Positions 1 to 5,436 of a stretch of 5,436 nt of DNA are shown piece after piece (position 1 is the first letter of the stretch; each line of letters opens with the position of its first letter). The DNA lies in contig MAXL01000550.1 of assembly GCA_001751005.1 (NCBI GenBank), positions 1-5,436 on the forward strand, read 5' to 3'. A program made the translations under genes and the position numbers. The notes beneath the pieces are model-generated. The model made no database searches. It was not told the origin of the DNA and saw only the letters and a list, made by a program, of their open reading frames with translations. Source of the stretch: Desulfobacterales bacterium S5133MH16. Lineage in GTDB: Bacteria > Desulfobacterota > Desulfobacteria > Desulfobacterales > UBA11574.

Positions 1-2717
1 GATTCCGGGACCAAAGGGTCGATCTTTTACAGAAGCTCAGAGTGTCAGAAAACGACCGTGATCAGGCGTTAAAAAACGCGGAGATTATCCAAAAAGAGCA
101 GTCCGAGCTTCAAATTTCCGAAAGTCTGCTGAAGAATTCAACGGTGATTGAAGAAATCCATCGGGAATTCGGGAGTCAGCACAAAGCGGCCAGGGATCGT
201 ATACAGTTACAAACGCGCATGAGTGTCCTGCTCGGCGAAGCCGGGGAAATCCTTCGCAGCCTGCGGGATGACGTAACCCTGGACCATGCTGAAAAATTAC
301 GGATTAAGAAATCGGAAGCGGTCCGCATACAGGACCTTGGAGCCCGGTTTGAGCGGATTGTCACGCGTACCCAAACTGCCCGAGAAGCAATTCCCACCCT
401 TACCCATCGTATTGCAGGAATTGACCGGAAGCTGGAAAAACTTGGAGCCCCCAGGCAGATAGACCCCTTAAAACATGCCGTATCCAGGGCTGAAGAATAC
501 GGAGCTTTGGAAAAACACTATGGCAAAGAACAATCTGAGATCAGTTCCGAATTAAAAACTCTGGATGTGGCGCTTGGCAAACAGACACTCTGGTCCGGAT
601 CGGTCGAAAAGCTGGAACGTCTTCCGGTGCCTTCAATGGAAACAATTGGCCTGTTTGAAGACCAAACCGCCAAGTCTGAGCTCAAGTATGTCAATTTAAA
701 AGAGGATTTTGAGAAGATTGAAAGAACGCTGGCGGATGTTGAACGGCAAATAGACGAGCTTCGGTTACAGCAGGAAGTGCCTTCCGAGCAAGATCTTCAA
801 AAGGCGAGAGAACGAAGGGGTAGGGGATGGCAGCTTATATTACATACGCTGGAGGGCAAATCCGTATTGGATGAAGAAATTGACGACTATATCAAGGGGG
901 GAGGAATTTCAAAGACGCTCTCAGAAGCATTTGAAAACAGTGTTCACAAGGCAGATGAGGTTGCGGACAGGCTCAGGCGAGAGGCGGACCGTGTTGCCGC
1001 TAAAGCCAAATTGCTCGCCGATCAAACCTCCCATAAAACACAACGGGATCATTTGAAAAAAGAAATTGATACCGCTGAAAAGGCAAAAGAAAAACTTGTG
1101 AGAGAATGGGTGCAGTTATGGCAACCTGCAGAAATTATGCCTCGATCGCCCAAAGAAATGAGAGCATGGGCGCAACACCATATGGGTCTGGCCGCAAAAG
1201 GGAAAGAGGCCAGGGAACGCCAGGCCAAAGTTGACCGGTTAAAGGATGAAATTGACGCTCATTTCAAAAGGTTGAATCAGTGTTTGGAGAGTCTTTTTGA
1301 GCCGCATTCTGTTAATGGAGAAACCCTGGCCGATTTAATCAAAAGAAGTAAACGGGTCCTCCAAACAGAGGATGAGCTGCACAATAAAATCAAGCAGCTT
1401 CGAAGTGAGAAGACCCAGCGCGAACAAGAGTTGGCCGAAGCACAAGCGCGGGTCAATTCCAGCGAAATGGAACTTTTACAATGGCAAAAAGAATGGGAGC
1501 AAGCCGTCCGTCTGCTGGGTCTAGATGCCGATGCCGTCCCTGCCCAGGCGAATGCGGTAATGGAAGATCTCAACAGTCTGTTTGGCAAACTTAAAGACGC
1601 CAATATTCTTCAAAAGCGCATTCACGGTATCAATCGCGATGCAGATGAATTCGCAATTAAGGTCACCGGTCTAGTGGATGCAGTGGCCGGAGACTTGAAA
1701 AATTTGCCTGTCGGTGACGCAACGCTTGAACTCAACAGCCGGCTGACGCTGGCACGAGCCGCTCAATCACAACGGCAAACCCTCCGGAAACAGTTAGTGC
1801 AGGAACAGAGTCGCATGGACAAAGCGGTTGGAAGGATTGCCGAAATAGAAACCCGGCTCAAGGGCATGTGTGAAGAAGCAGGGTGTGAAAGCTACGAAGA
1901 TCTTCCCGAGGCCGAACGAAGATCCGAAAAACGAAAACAAATAGAAGCTGAATTAAACAACCTGGATGAAAGACTGCACCAGTTGAGCGCCGGCGCCACC
2001 ATTGATGATTTTGTTAACCAGGCCCTAAACGTGGATCCGGATGGAATCGATGGGGAGATCGGCAGACTGACAGAGGCGACCGATACGCTTAATCAAGAAA
2101 AATCCGAACTGGATCAGTGCATTGGAAGCGAGCGAACAGAACTCGGCAAAATGGACGGCAGCGCACGGGCAGCGGAGTTGGCCGAAGAAATCCAACTCCT
2201 TCTGGGAAGACTTGAAAACGATGTGGAGCAGTATGCCCGGCTGAAAATCGCATCAAAAGTTTTAAACCAGGCCATAGAACGGTATCGGGAAAAAAGCCAG
2301 GAGCCTATTTTAAAACGTACGACCGAACTTTTTAAGCAAATTACCAGAGGCTCATTTCAAGGGGTCCGTGCGGAATTTGACGATACCGGCCAACCGGTGC
2401 TTGTTGGGGTTCGACCGGGCGGCAAGGAAATCGTTACCGTGGACGGCATGAGTGACGGAACAGCGGATCAATTGTATCTTGCGTTACGGCTGGCAGGTCT
2501 TCAGGATTACCTGGAACGGAACGAACCCATCCCGTTTATTGTAGACGACATACTGATCAAGTTCGATGATGACCGTGCGGTTGCGACCCTGCGGGCGCTG
2601 GAGCGGCTATCTGAACAAACCCAAGTCATATTCTTTACGCATCACCGGCACCTCCTGGAACTTGCCAAAAAAAATGTTGAGTCTAAGTTTTTAATTGAAC
2701 ATACGTTAAATGCATGA
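1..2717 (+). CDS. YhaN-type SMC/Rad50-like coiled-coil ATPase, 5'-partial
   Basis: This is a large ABC/SMC-class ATPase of the YhaN (AAA_27) type. Relatives are SbcC/Rad50-like and usually pair with an SbcD/YhaO-like metallophosphoesterase in DNA end processing; that role is from family knowledge. The frame is open from base 3 to TGA at 2715-2717. The GTG at 42 has no Shine-Dalgarno, and the upstream codons (frame FRDQRVDLLQKLR) continue the coiled coil, so the true start and the Walker A are outside the window. Most of the protein is long charged heptad coiled coil. The C-terminal ATPase lobe is complete: an ABC signature-like segment VDGMSDGTADQLYLALRLA (from 2439), Walker B PFIVDD with D-loop KFDDD (about 2532-2573), and an H-loop FFTHHRHL (2631-2654). 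A Cys-x4-Cys pair lies at 1869-1886. Gram-negative YhaN proteins are about 1100-1200 residues as I recall, so perhaps 250 are missing here. The partner nuclease gene, if present, should be upstream. The class is secure; the exact subfamily is less so. Confidence 0.85.
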   Translation, partial: FRDQRVDLLQKLRVSENDRDQALKNAEIIQKEQSELQISESLLKNSTVIEEIHREFGSQHKAARDRIQLQTRMSVLLGEAGEILRSLRDDVTLDHAEKLRIKKSEAVRIQDLGARFERIVTRTQTAREAIPTLTHRIAGIDRKLEKLGAPRQIDPLKHAVSRAEEYGALEKHYGKEQSEISSELKTLDVALGKQTLWSGSVEKLERLPVPSMETIGLFEDQTAKSELKYVNLKEDFEKIERTLADVERQIDELRLQQEVPSEQDLQKARERRGRGWQLILHTLEGKSVLDEEIDDYIKGGGISKTLSEAFENSVHKADEVADRLRREADRVAAKAKLLADQTSHKTQRDHLKKEIDTAEKAKEKLVREWVQLWQPAEIMPRSPKEMRAWAQHHMGLAAKGKEARERQAKVDRLKDEIDAHFKRLNQCLESLFEPHSVNGETLADLIKRSKRVLQTEDELHNKIKQLRSEKTQREQELAEAQARVNSSEMELLQWQKEWEQAVRLLGLDADAVPAQANAVMEDLNSLFGKLKDANILQKRIHGINRDADEFAIKVTGLVDAVAGDLKNLPVGDATLELNSRLTLARAAQSQRQTLRKQLVQEQSRMDKAVGRIAEIETRLKGMCEEAGCESYEDLPEAERRSEKRKQIEAELNNLDERLHQLSAGATIDDFVNQALNVDPDGIDGEIGRLTEATDTLNQEKSELDQCIGSERTELGKMDGSARAAELAEEIQLLLGRLENDVEQYARLKIASKVLNQAIERYREKSQEPILKRTTELFKQITRGSFQGVRAEFDDTGQPVLVGVRPGGKEIVTVDGMSDGTADQLYLALRLAGLQDYLERNEPIPFIVDDILIKFDDDRAVATLRALERLSEQTQVIFFTHHRHLLELAKKNVESKFLIEHTLNA

Positions 2718-2757
2718 GGGGTCGGGGAGTTTTTCTTTTAAACACTAAAGTAAAAAT

Positions 2758-2776
2758 CCTGGCCCAAAGAACCAGG
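2758..2776 (+). terminator. Small hairpin after the ATPase gene, possible weak terminator; left copy of a flanking repeat
   Basis: CCTGG (2758-2762) and CCAGG (2772-2776) form a 5-bp stem around the 9-base loop CCCAAAGAA, followed by CTTTGTTTT. It lies 40 bases after the ATPase stop codon, so it could act as a weak intrinsic terminator. The same 19 bases, with one change, occur again at 3045-3063. The stem is short and the T tract interrupted, so termination is only a possibility. Confidence 0.35.
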
Positions 2777-3044
2777 CTTTGTTTTATCCCAAAGGGGATT
2801 TACTTTGTTGAAAGTTCATTGCCTTGTTGAAATTCCAAATAACAAATCCCAAAAAACAAACAAATAACAATGACCGAAATCCAAAATCCCAAACAAAAAA
2901 ACAATCGCTTTGCCTCCGGCCCATAGGGCCTACGGCCCGGAGGGAACCGGTTTGTATTTTTTAATTTGAGATTTATTTGTAATTTGGTACTTGAGATTTG
3001 TGATTTAAAACACCAAACTCCAAGGCAGAGCCATCTATATCTGA

Positions 3045-3063
3045 CCTGGCCCAAAGGACCAGG
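3045..3063 (+). terminator. Hairpin upstream of the TerB-like gene, right copy of a flanking repeat
   Basis: CCTGG (3045-3049) pairs with CCAGG (3059-3063) around the loop CCCAAAGGA. The stem extends by one A-T pair (3044/3064) and is followed by TTTT. It could be a weak intrinsic terminator that insulates the downstream operon, or simply the right-hand boundary of the repeat element. It lies 52 bases before the TerB-like start codon. Confidence 0.35.
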
Positions 3064-3102
3064 TTTTCAATGTAAAAAAAATAATTAGAATCTTTCCGTA
3101 TC

Positions 3103-3108
3103 AGGAGG
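3103..3108 (+). promoter_or_regulatory. Strong Shine-Dalgarno for the TerB-like gene
   Basis: AGGAGG lies 7 bases before the ATG at 3116. It fixes that ATG rather than the second methionine codon three codons later as the start. Confidence 0.8.
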
Positions 3109-3115
3109 CTATTAA

Positions 3116-3574
3116 ATGATCGACATGGTAAAGCGATTTTTCAGCAAAACCAAAGCCAATAATTCCGACACCGAACAACAAAACAGAGAACACGACTTGT
3201 GCATTGCCACTTGCGCTCTTTTTGTAGAGATGGCGCGAATAGACGGAACATTTACCCAGGCCGAGTTGGAAACCATTCTTTCGATTCTAAAAGAGAAATA
3301 CGGCTTATCCGAAGAACATGCCGACGCACTGATTGAAGAGGCCGATAAAGAACGGGATCAAAGCGTGGACCTCTGGCAATTTGCCAGGCTGATCAATGAA
3401 AATTATTCAACAGACGAAAAAATTGAGATCGTTGAAACCCTCTGGCAGATTGTCTACGTTGACGGAAAGATGGACCAGTACGAACACTACTTGATGAACA
3501 AGCTTAAAAACTTACTGCGTCTTTCTCACAATCAGTTAATCGATGCGAAATTAAAAGTGAAATATTCCCGTTAA
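3116..3574 (+). CDS. TerB-fold (tellurite resistance TerB-like) protein
   Basis: A 152-residue soluble protein that looks like a stand-alone TerB-family (COG4103-like) protein. TerB folds are all-helical and built from two similar halves with acidic residues that can bind metal; they act as partners in membrane-linked stress complexes (family knowledge). After a basic, polar N-terminus (residues 1-25) there are two matching units. ARIDGTFTQAEL has D43 and E50, and VYVDGKMDQYEH has D116 and E123, so both have an Asp-Gly turn and a Glu seven residues after the Asp. Each is preceded by a hydrophobic helix (ATCALFVEM and VETLWQIV). There is no signal peptide or membrane segment. It is the first gene of a probable operon: the rhomboid gene starts 34 bases after its stop. 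The name does not imply real tellurite resistance, since no other ter genes are in view. Promoter elements in the AT-rich 3065-3100 stretch are plausible but not distinct. Confidence 0.75.
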   Translation: MIDMVKRFFSKTKANNSDTEQQNREHDLCIATCALFVEMARIDGTFTQAELETILSILKEKYGLSEEHADALIEEADKERDQSVDLWQFARLINENYSTDEKIEIVETLWQIVYVDGKMDQYEHYLMNKLKNLLRLSHNQLIDAKLKVKYSR

Positions 3575-3608
3575 AAAAATAGGTTGAATCTGAGAAGTTG
3601 TTTTGATT

Positions 3609-4466
3609 ATGTCCGTACTCCTTAAAAATCTTTCAGAAGATGATGCTGACACATACCGGCTGGTCCTGTCCTCAACCGGCATCTCTTACCACTTGAGAAA
3701 AGGGGAGCACGGATGGGATATACGGGTTAACGATACGGATTATGAAAAAGCTTTAATTGCCATCGAACAATATCTTAAAGAGAACCCGGAGGTACAGAAA
3801 ACAGAAGATCCTCTTTATTACAAATACCAAAGGACATTCACCGGGATATGGGTATCTATTCTGTTGATCGCATGCCATGTTGCTATTTCAATCGGCGACA
3901 AAAGTGATTTATTTGTCAAGACATACGGATCATCGGCTTTTCATATTTTGCACGGAGAATTGTACAGAAGCGCAACATCCCTGATGCTTCATGCTGATAC
4001 ATTGCACCTGATGGGCAATATTGCCGGTATTGCTATTTTTGGGACTGCTGTTTGCACAATCATGGGCTGGGGTGTGGGCTGGCTTATGATTCTTCTCAGC
4101 GGAATCGTCGGCAATTTGACAAATGCGTTATTATACACATCGGGGCATATTTCGGTGGGCGCTTCTACGGCTATATTCGGAGCAATCGGTATCCTGAGCG
4201 CCCATCAGTTCTTTAAGAAGTTCAAGCAATCCGGGCAAAAAATAAAAGCGTTTCTCCCGTTAAGTTGTGGTCTGGCGCTTCTGGGGATTCTCGGCTCCGG
4301 AGCGAACTCTGACGTGATGGCCCATCTGTTTGGTTTTTCGGCAGGAATTTTGTTGGGGTCCCTGTACAGTCTATTTGTGAAGCGTCCAACAACAAAGGGA
4401 TATCAATCGGGTTTCCTTTTGGTCACACTATGTTTACTTGCCATGGCCTGGCTAAAGGCTTTTTGA
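3609..4466 (+). CDS. Rhomboid family intramembrane serine protease, GlpG-like
   Basis: A 285-residue membrane protease that should cut transmembrane segments of other proteins within the lipid bilayer. Residues 1-66 form a soluble domain (pattern like GISYHLRKGEHGWDIRVND, then an amphipathic helix ending KENP) that resembles in layout the cytosolic N-domain of GlpG. About seven hydrophobic segments follow (near 77-95, 132-151, 155-177, 184-200, 213-230, 234-256, 266-284), i.e. the six-helix core plus one C-terminal helix. The catalytic set is complete: HLMGN gives H133 and N137 (oxyanion site), SVGASTAIFG gives nucleophile S186, and AHLFGFSAG gives H239 of the dyad. The L1 loop has YR where GlpG has WR. 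ATG at 3609 is preferred; an in-frame TTG at 3603 would add two residues and sits nearer a weak GAGAAG (3592-3597), so the start is slightly uncertain. It lies between the TerB-like and TPR genes with short gaps, probably in one transcript. The substrate is unknown. Confidence 0.93.
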   Translation: MSVLLKNLSEDDADTYRLVLSSTGISYHLRKGEHGWDIRVNDTDYEKALIAIEQYLKENPEVQKTEDPLYYKYQRTFTGIWVSILLIACHVAISIGDKSDLFVKTYGSSAFHILHGELYRSATSLMLHADTLHLMGNIAGIAIFGTAVCTIMGWGVGWLMILLSGIVGNLTNALLYTSGHISVGASTAIFGAIGILSAHQFFKKFKQSGQKIKAFLPLSCGLALLGILGSGANSDVMAHLFGFSAGILLGSLYSLFVKRPTTKGYQSGFLLVTLCLLAMAWLKAF

Positions 4467-4511
4467 TGAATAATATCATCTGAAAGACCTGTGCCGTCAC
4501 TCAAGAAATTT

Positions 4512-4515
4512 GGAG
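4512..4515 (+). promoter_or_regulatory. Shine-Dalgarno for the TPR gene
   Basis: GGAG sits 7 bases before the ATG at 4523, showing that the broken TPR gene still has a normal translation start. Confidence 0.6.
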
Positions 4516-4522
4516 TATAAAA

Positions 4523-4881
4523 ATGGATAATGACGTCGAAGACTTGTTTGACCAGGGTCTTAAAAAGTTTAATATTGATGCGTACGACGAGGCTATAAAG
4601 ATTTTTAAAAAAGTTTTAGAAATGAACCCCGATCATCCGGATGCGTTGTATTACAGAGCGCTTGCCTGGGCAATCAAAGGCGATTATAACAGGCCATCGC
4701 TGATTTCACAAAAGCAGTGGAAAAAGATCCGTTCGATACGGACAGTTTGATAGGACGTGGAGAAGCTTGGCAGAGCAAGGGTAAAGTTAAGCGGGCTTTG
4801 GCTGACTTTAAGAAAGCGCTGAGCATAGATCCGCATAATCCGGATTATCAAAAGCTTGTAGATGATCTGGAAGAAAAATAA
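4523..4881 (+). pseudogene. TPR-repeat protein broken by a one-base frameshift
   Basis: A small tetratricopeptide-repeat protein, presumably a protein-binding adaptor. The frame from ATG 4523 gives good TPR sequence (DAYDEAIKIFKKVLEMNPDHP, then ALYYRALAWAIKGDYNR) up to base 4693. It then turns to nonsense and stops at 4748-4750. Reading from 4693 in the -1 frame restores perfect TPR sequence (AIADFTKAVEKDP, then GRGEAWQSKGKVKRALADF and KALSIDPHNP), ending LEEK at TAA 4879-4881. Joined, the product would be 119 residues with three TPR units (about 5-38, 39-72, 73-106) and a short charged tail. The simplest explanation is loss of one G in AACAGGCCATC at 4692-4693; adding it back gives N-R-A-I-A-D-F. 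The downstream half keeps intact codons with no stop, so the change is recent or a sequencing error. No canonical slippery heptamer is visible, so programmed frameshifting is unlikely. The gene starts 56 bases after the rhomboid stop and probably shares its transcript. Confidence 0.85.
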
Positions 4882-5048
4882 CAAATGTTTAAATCATTTC
4901 TCTTGAAATCATCCCTGATTTAGTTTATTTGATTTTGAATGGTATTCAGTGTTTGAATTCGAAGGTGCTATAAATTATTTTCTATAAGTCTAACCAATTA
5001 CTTTAATAAAGCATTGTAACTAATTGATTAATTTAATAAATTAAATAT

Positions 5049-5136
5049 GCCTGGGTGGCGGAACTGGTAGACGCAAGGGACTTAAAATCCCTCGGTCCTT
5101 AGGGCTGTACGAGTTCAATTCTCGTCCCGGGCACCA
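5049..5136 (+). tRNA. tRNA-Leu, anticodon UAA
   Basis: A complete class II tRNA that reads UUA/UUG leucine codons. Acceptor arms GCCTGGG (5049-5055) and CCCGGGC (5126-5132) pair with one G-T wobble. The discriminator is A (5133) and CCA is encoded (5134-5136). The anticodon stem AGGGA/TCCCT (5076-5080, 5088-5092) encloses loop CTTAAAA with TAA at 5083-5085. The T arm is ACGAG-TTCAATT-CTCGT (5109-5125). Between them is the long variable arm (GGTCC-tta-GGGCT-like) typical of leucine tRNAs, and the D arm contains the usual CTGGTAGACGC. Upstream DNA is very AT-rich; a possible promoter is TTGAAT (4953-4958), a 17-base gap and TATTTT (4976-4981), but several alternatives fit equally well. An intrinsic terminator follows. 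Confidence 0.97.
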
Positions 5137-5169
5137 GATAAAAACCAACGATGCCAGTTGGTTACATCG

Positions 5170-5201
5170 AAGCCTCTTGGGTGGTGCCAAGGGGCTTTTT
5201 T
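5170..5201 (+). terminator. Intrinsic terminator of the tRNA-Leu transcript
   Basis: AAGCCTCTTGG (5170-5180) pairs over 11 bp (one G-T) with CCAAGGGGCTT (5187-5197) around the loop GTGGTG, and a run of six T (5196-5201) follows. This is a textbook Rho-independent terminator. A second hairpin, AACCAAC-gatgcca-GTTGGTT (5143-5163, 7-bp stem), lies between the tRNA and the terminator and may help protect or process the 3' end of the precursor. Confidence 0.85.
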
Positions 5202-5217
5202 GTACCAAAATCAACGA

Positions 5218-5241
5218 TTGTGCCCAAAATTGTGCCTAAAA
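5218..5241. repeat. Two tandem 12-bp repeats TTGTGCC(C/T)AAAA
   Basis: TTGTGCCCAAAA (5218-5229) is followed directly by TTGTGCCTAAAA (5230-5241), one mismatch. A third, looser copy, TTGTACCAAAA, is at 5200-5210 where it overlaps the terminator T tract. Short tandem motifs beside a tRNA 3' end could be recombinase arm sites, or simply the codons of a repeated Leu-Gly-Thr peptide on the minus strand. Confidence 0.5.
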
Positions 5242-5436
5242 CGTTTTCACTTGCCGACGTTGACTTTTCCCGGGTTAAAAACAGCAAAGAGCTTGTCGAT
5301 ATTTTTATAGAATTTGAAAATGATACGATTTTATTTTACAAAATGTTGAAAACTTTCCTCGTTGATGAAAAAACCATTGAACATCTGGAAAAAATCATTC
5401 GGGAAGAATCGTCACACATCCAAAAGATAGACGAAC
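5232..5436 (+). CDS. Ferritin/rubrerythrin-like fragment, partial at 3' edge and probably truncated at 5'
   Basis: From 5241 the + strand reads a convincing helical protein: TFSLADVDFSRVKNSKEL, then VDIFIEFENDTILFYKML, and near the edge IIREESSHIQKIDE. The pair of an E-x-x-x-x-x-F-Y helix and an E-E-x-x-H motif is the metal-binding pattern of one half of a ferritin-like four-helix bundle (rubrerythrin family: di-iron, oxidative-stress or iron handling). The reading frame runs off the window. The start is a problem: the first ATG inside the recognisable region is at 5343, GTG at 5220 and 5232 have no Shine-Dalgarno, and an in-frame ATG at 5151 lies inside the tRNA trailer and its translation runs through the terminator. 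I infer that the N-terminal half may have been lost at a junction near 5240, making this a gene remnant; alternatively it starts at an unusual GTG. The coordinate 5232 is a placeholder for that GTG. Confidence 0.5.
   Translation, partial: MPKTFSLADVDFSRVKNSKELVDIFIEFENDTILFYKMLKTFLVDEKTIEHLEKIIREESSHIQKIDE

Larger units (their letters stand above)
2758..3063. repeat. Intergenic hairpin-rich repeat element, MITE-like or extragenic palindromic
   Basis: This stretch fills most of the gap of about 400 bases between the ATPase and TerB-like genes. It opens and closes with near-identical 19-bp hairpins (2758-2776 and 3045-3063, one mismatch). Just inside the left one is ATCCC-aaag-GGGAT (2786-2799). 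From about 2830 to 2907 the + strand is A/C-rich with recurring CAAAT, AATCC and CCCAAA words. From about 2951 to 3008 it is T/G-rich with ATTTG and GAGATTT words, so the two arms are roughly complementary. Between them is a GC-rich hairpin, CCTCCGG (2913-2919) with CCGGAGG (2937-2943), containing GGCCC-ata-GGGCC. The layout is a long imperfect hairpin of the kind scattered between genes in Desulfobacterota-like genomes (recollection, not a search). A minus-strand reading frame across it is low-complexity and not believed to be a gene. No transposase is present; any spread would depend on enzymes supplied elsewhere. Confidence 0.6.

Noticed and set aside
42..44. GTG at 42 as the start of the ATPase
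   Set aside because: There is no Shine-Dalgarno, the frame is open to the left edge, and the N-terminal ATPase lobe with Walker A is missing, so the gene begins outside the window.
176..397. Minus-strand frame inside the ATPase gene
   Set aside because: It is an antisense shadow rich in Arg and Ser with no recognisable domain; the + strand coiled coil is clearly the coding frame.
1277..1603. Minus-strand frame of 108 codons inside the ATPase gene
   Set aside because: It has Ser, Leu, Arg and Cys-rich antisense composition and no motif; it is an opposite-strand shadow.
2831..3010. CRISPR-like array in the intergenic repeat
   Set aside because: The repeated words are short, irregular and overlapping; there are no identical direct repeats separated by unique spacers.
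2800..3054. Minus-strand reading frame of 84 codons in the intergenic gap
   Set aside because: It lies wholly inside the low-complexity repeat element, its product is biased toward Phe, Cys, Ile and Gly and matches no domain, and it has no ribosome site.
4685..4700. Programmed -1 frameshifting in the TPR gene
   Set aside because: No X-XXY-YYZ slippery heptamer and no clear downstream stem-loop are visible; a one-base deletion is simpler.
4684..4884. Minus-strand frame over the broken TPR gene
   Set aside because: It is antisense to clear TPR sequence and its product is not recognisable.
4906..4921. Hairpin AAATCA-tccc-TGATTT after the TPR gene as a terminator
   Set aside because: The stem is short and AT-rich with no continuous T tract, so it is too weak to call although it lies where a terminator would be expected.

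Overview
The window reads like chromosomal DNA from a Gram-negative, probably anaerobic bacterium of the Desulfobacterota/Deltaproteobacteria (Desulfobacterales-like). This placement is inference. It rests on the style of the proteins (a long YhaN-type ATPase, a GlpG-like rhomboid, a ferritin-like fragment), on moderate GC with AT-rich intergenic DNA, and on an A/C-rich to T/G-rich intergenic repeat of a kind I associate with that group. No single marker proves it. All genes lie on the + strand.

Layout: (1) bases 1-2717 carry the C-terminal three quarters or so of a large SMC/Rad50-like ATPase of the YhaN (AAA_27) type, whose start and Walker A lie upstream of the window. (2) Bases 2718-3115 are non-coding. 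They hold a repeat element of about 300 bp built from short hairpins, an A/C-rich arm, a GC-rich central hairpin and a T/G-rich arm, bracketed by two nearly identical 19-bp hairpins. (3) Bases 3116-4881 look like a small operon: a two-repeat TerB-fold protein, a rhomboid intramembrane serine protease with its full catalytic set, and a three-repeat TPR protein broken by a one-base frameshift near 4693. (4) Bases 4882-5048 are AT-rich and empty of genes. (5) A tRNA-Leu(UAA) with encoded CCA lies at 5049-5136, followed by a strong intrinsic terminator. (6) From about 5200 the sequence looks like a join: 12-bp tandem repeats and a minus-strand peptide resembling an integrase tail sit directly against a + strand ferritin-like fragment that lacks a normal start and runs off the right edge.

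How the genes may work together: the TerB-like, rhomboid and TPR genes are tightly spaced and co-directional, so they are probably co-transcribed. TerB-fold and TPR proteins are adaptor-like partners and the rhomboid is a membrane protease, so a membrane quality-control or envelope-stress role is conceivable, but nothing in the sequence shows it directly. I see no convincing new defence system, CRISPR array or intact mobile element. The most curious parts are the hairpin-flanked repeat, the frameshifted TPR gene and the scar-like junction after the tRNA.
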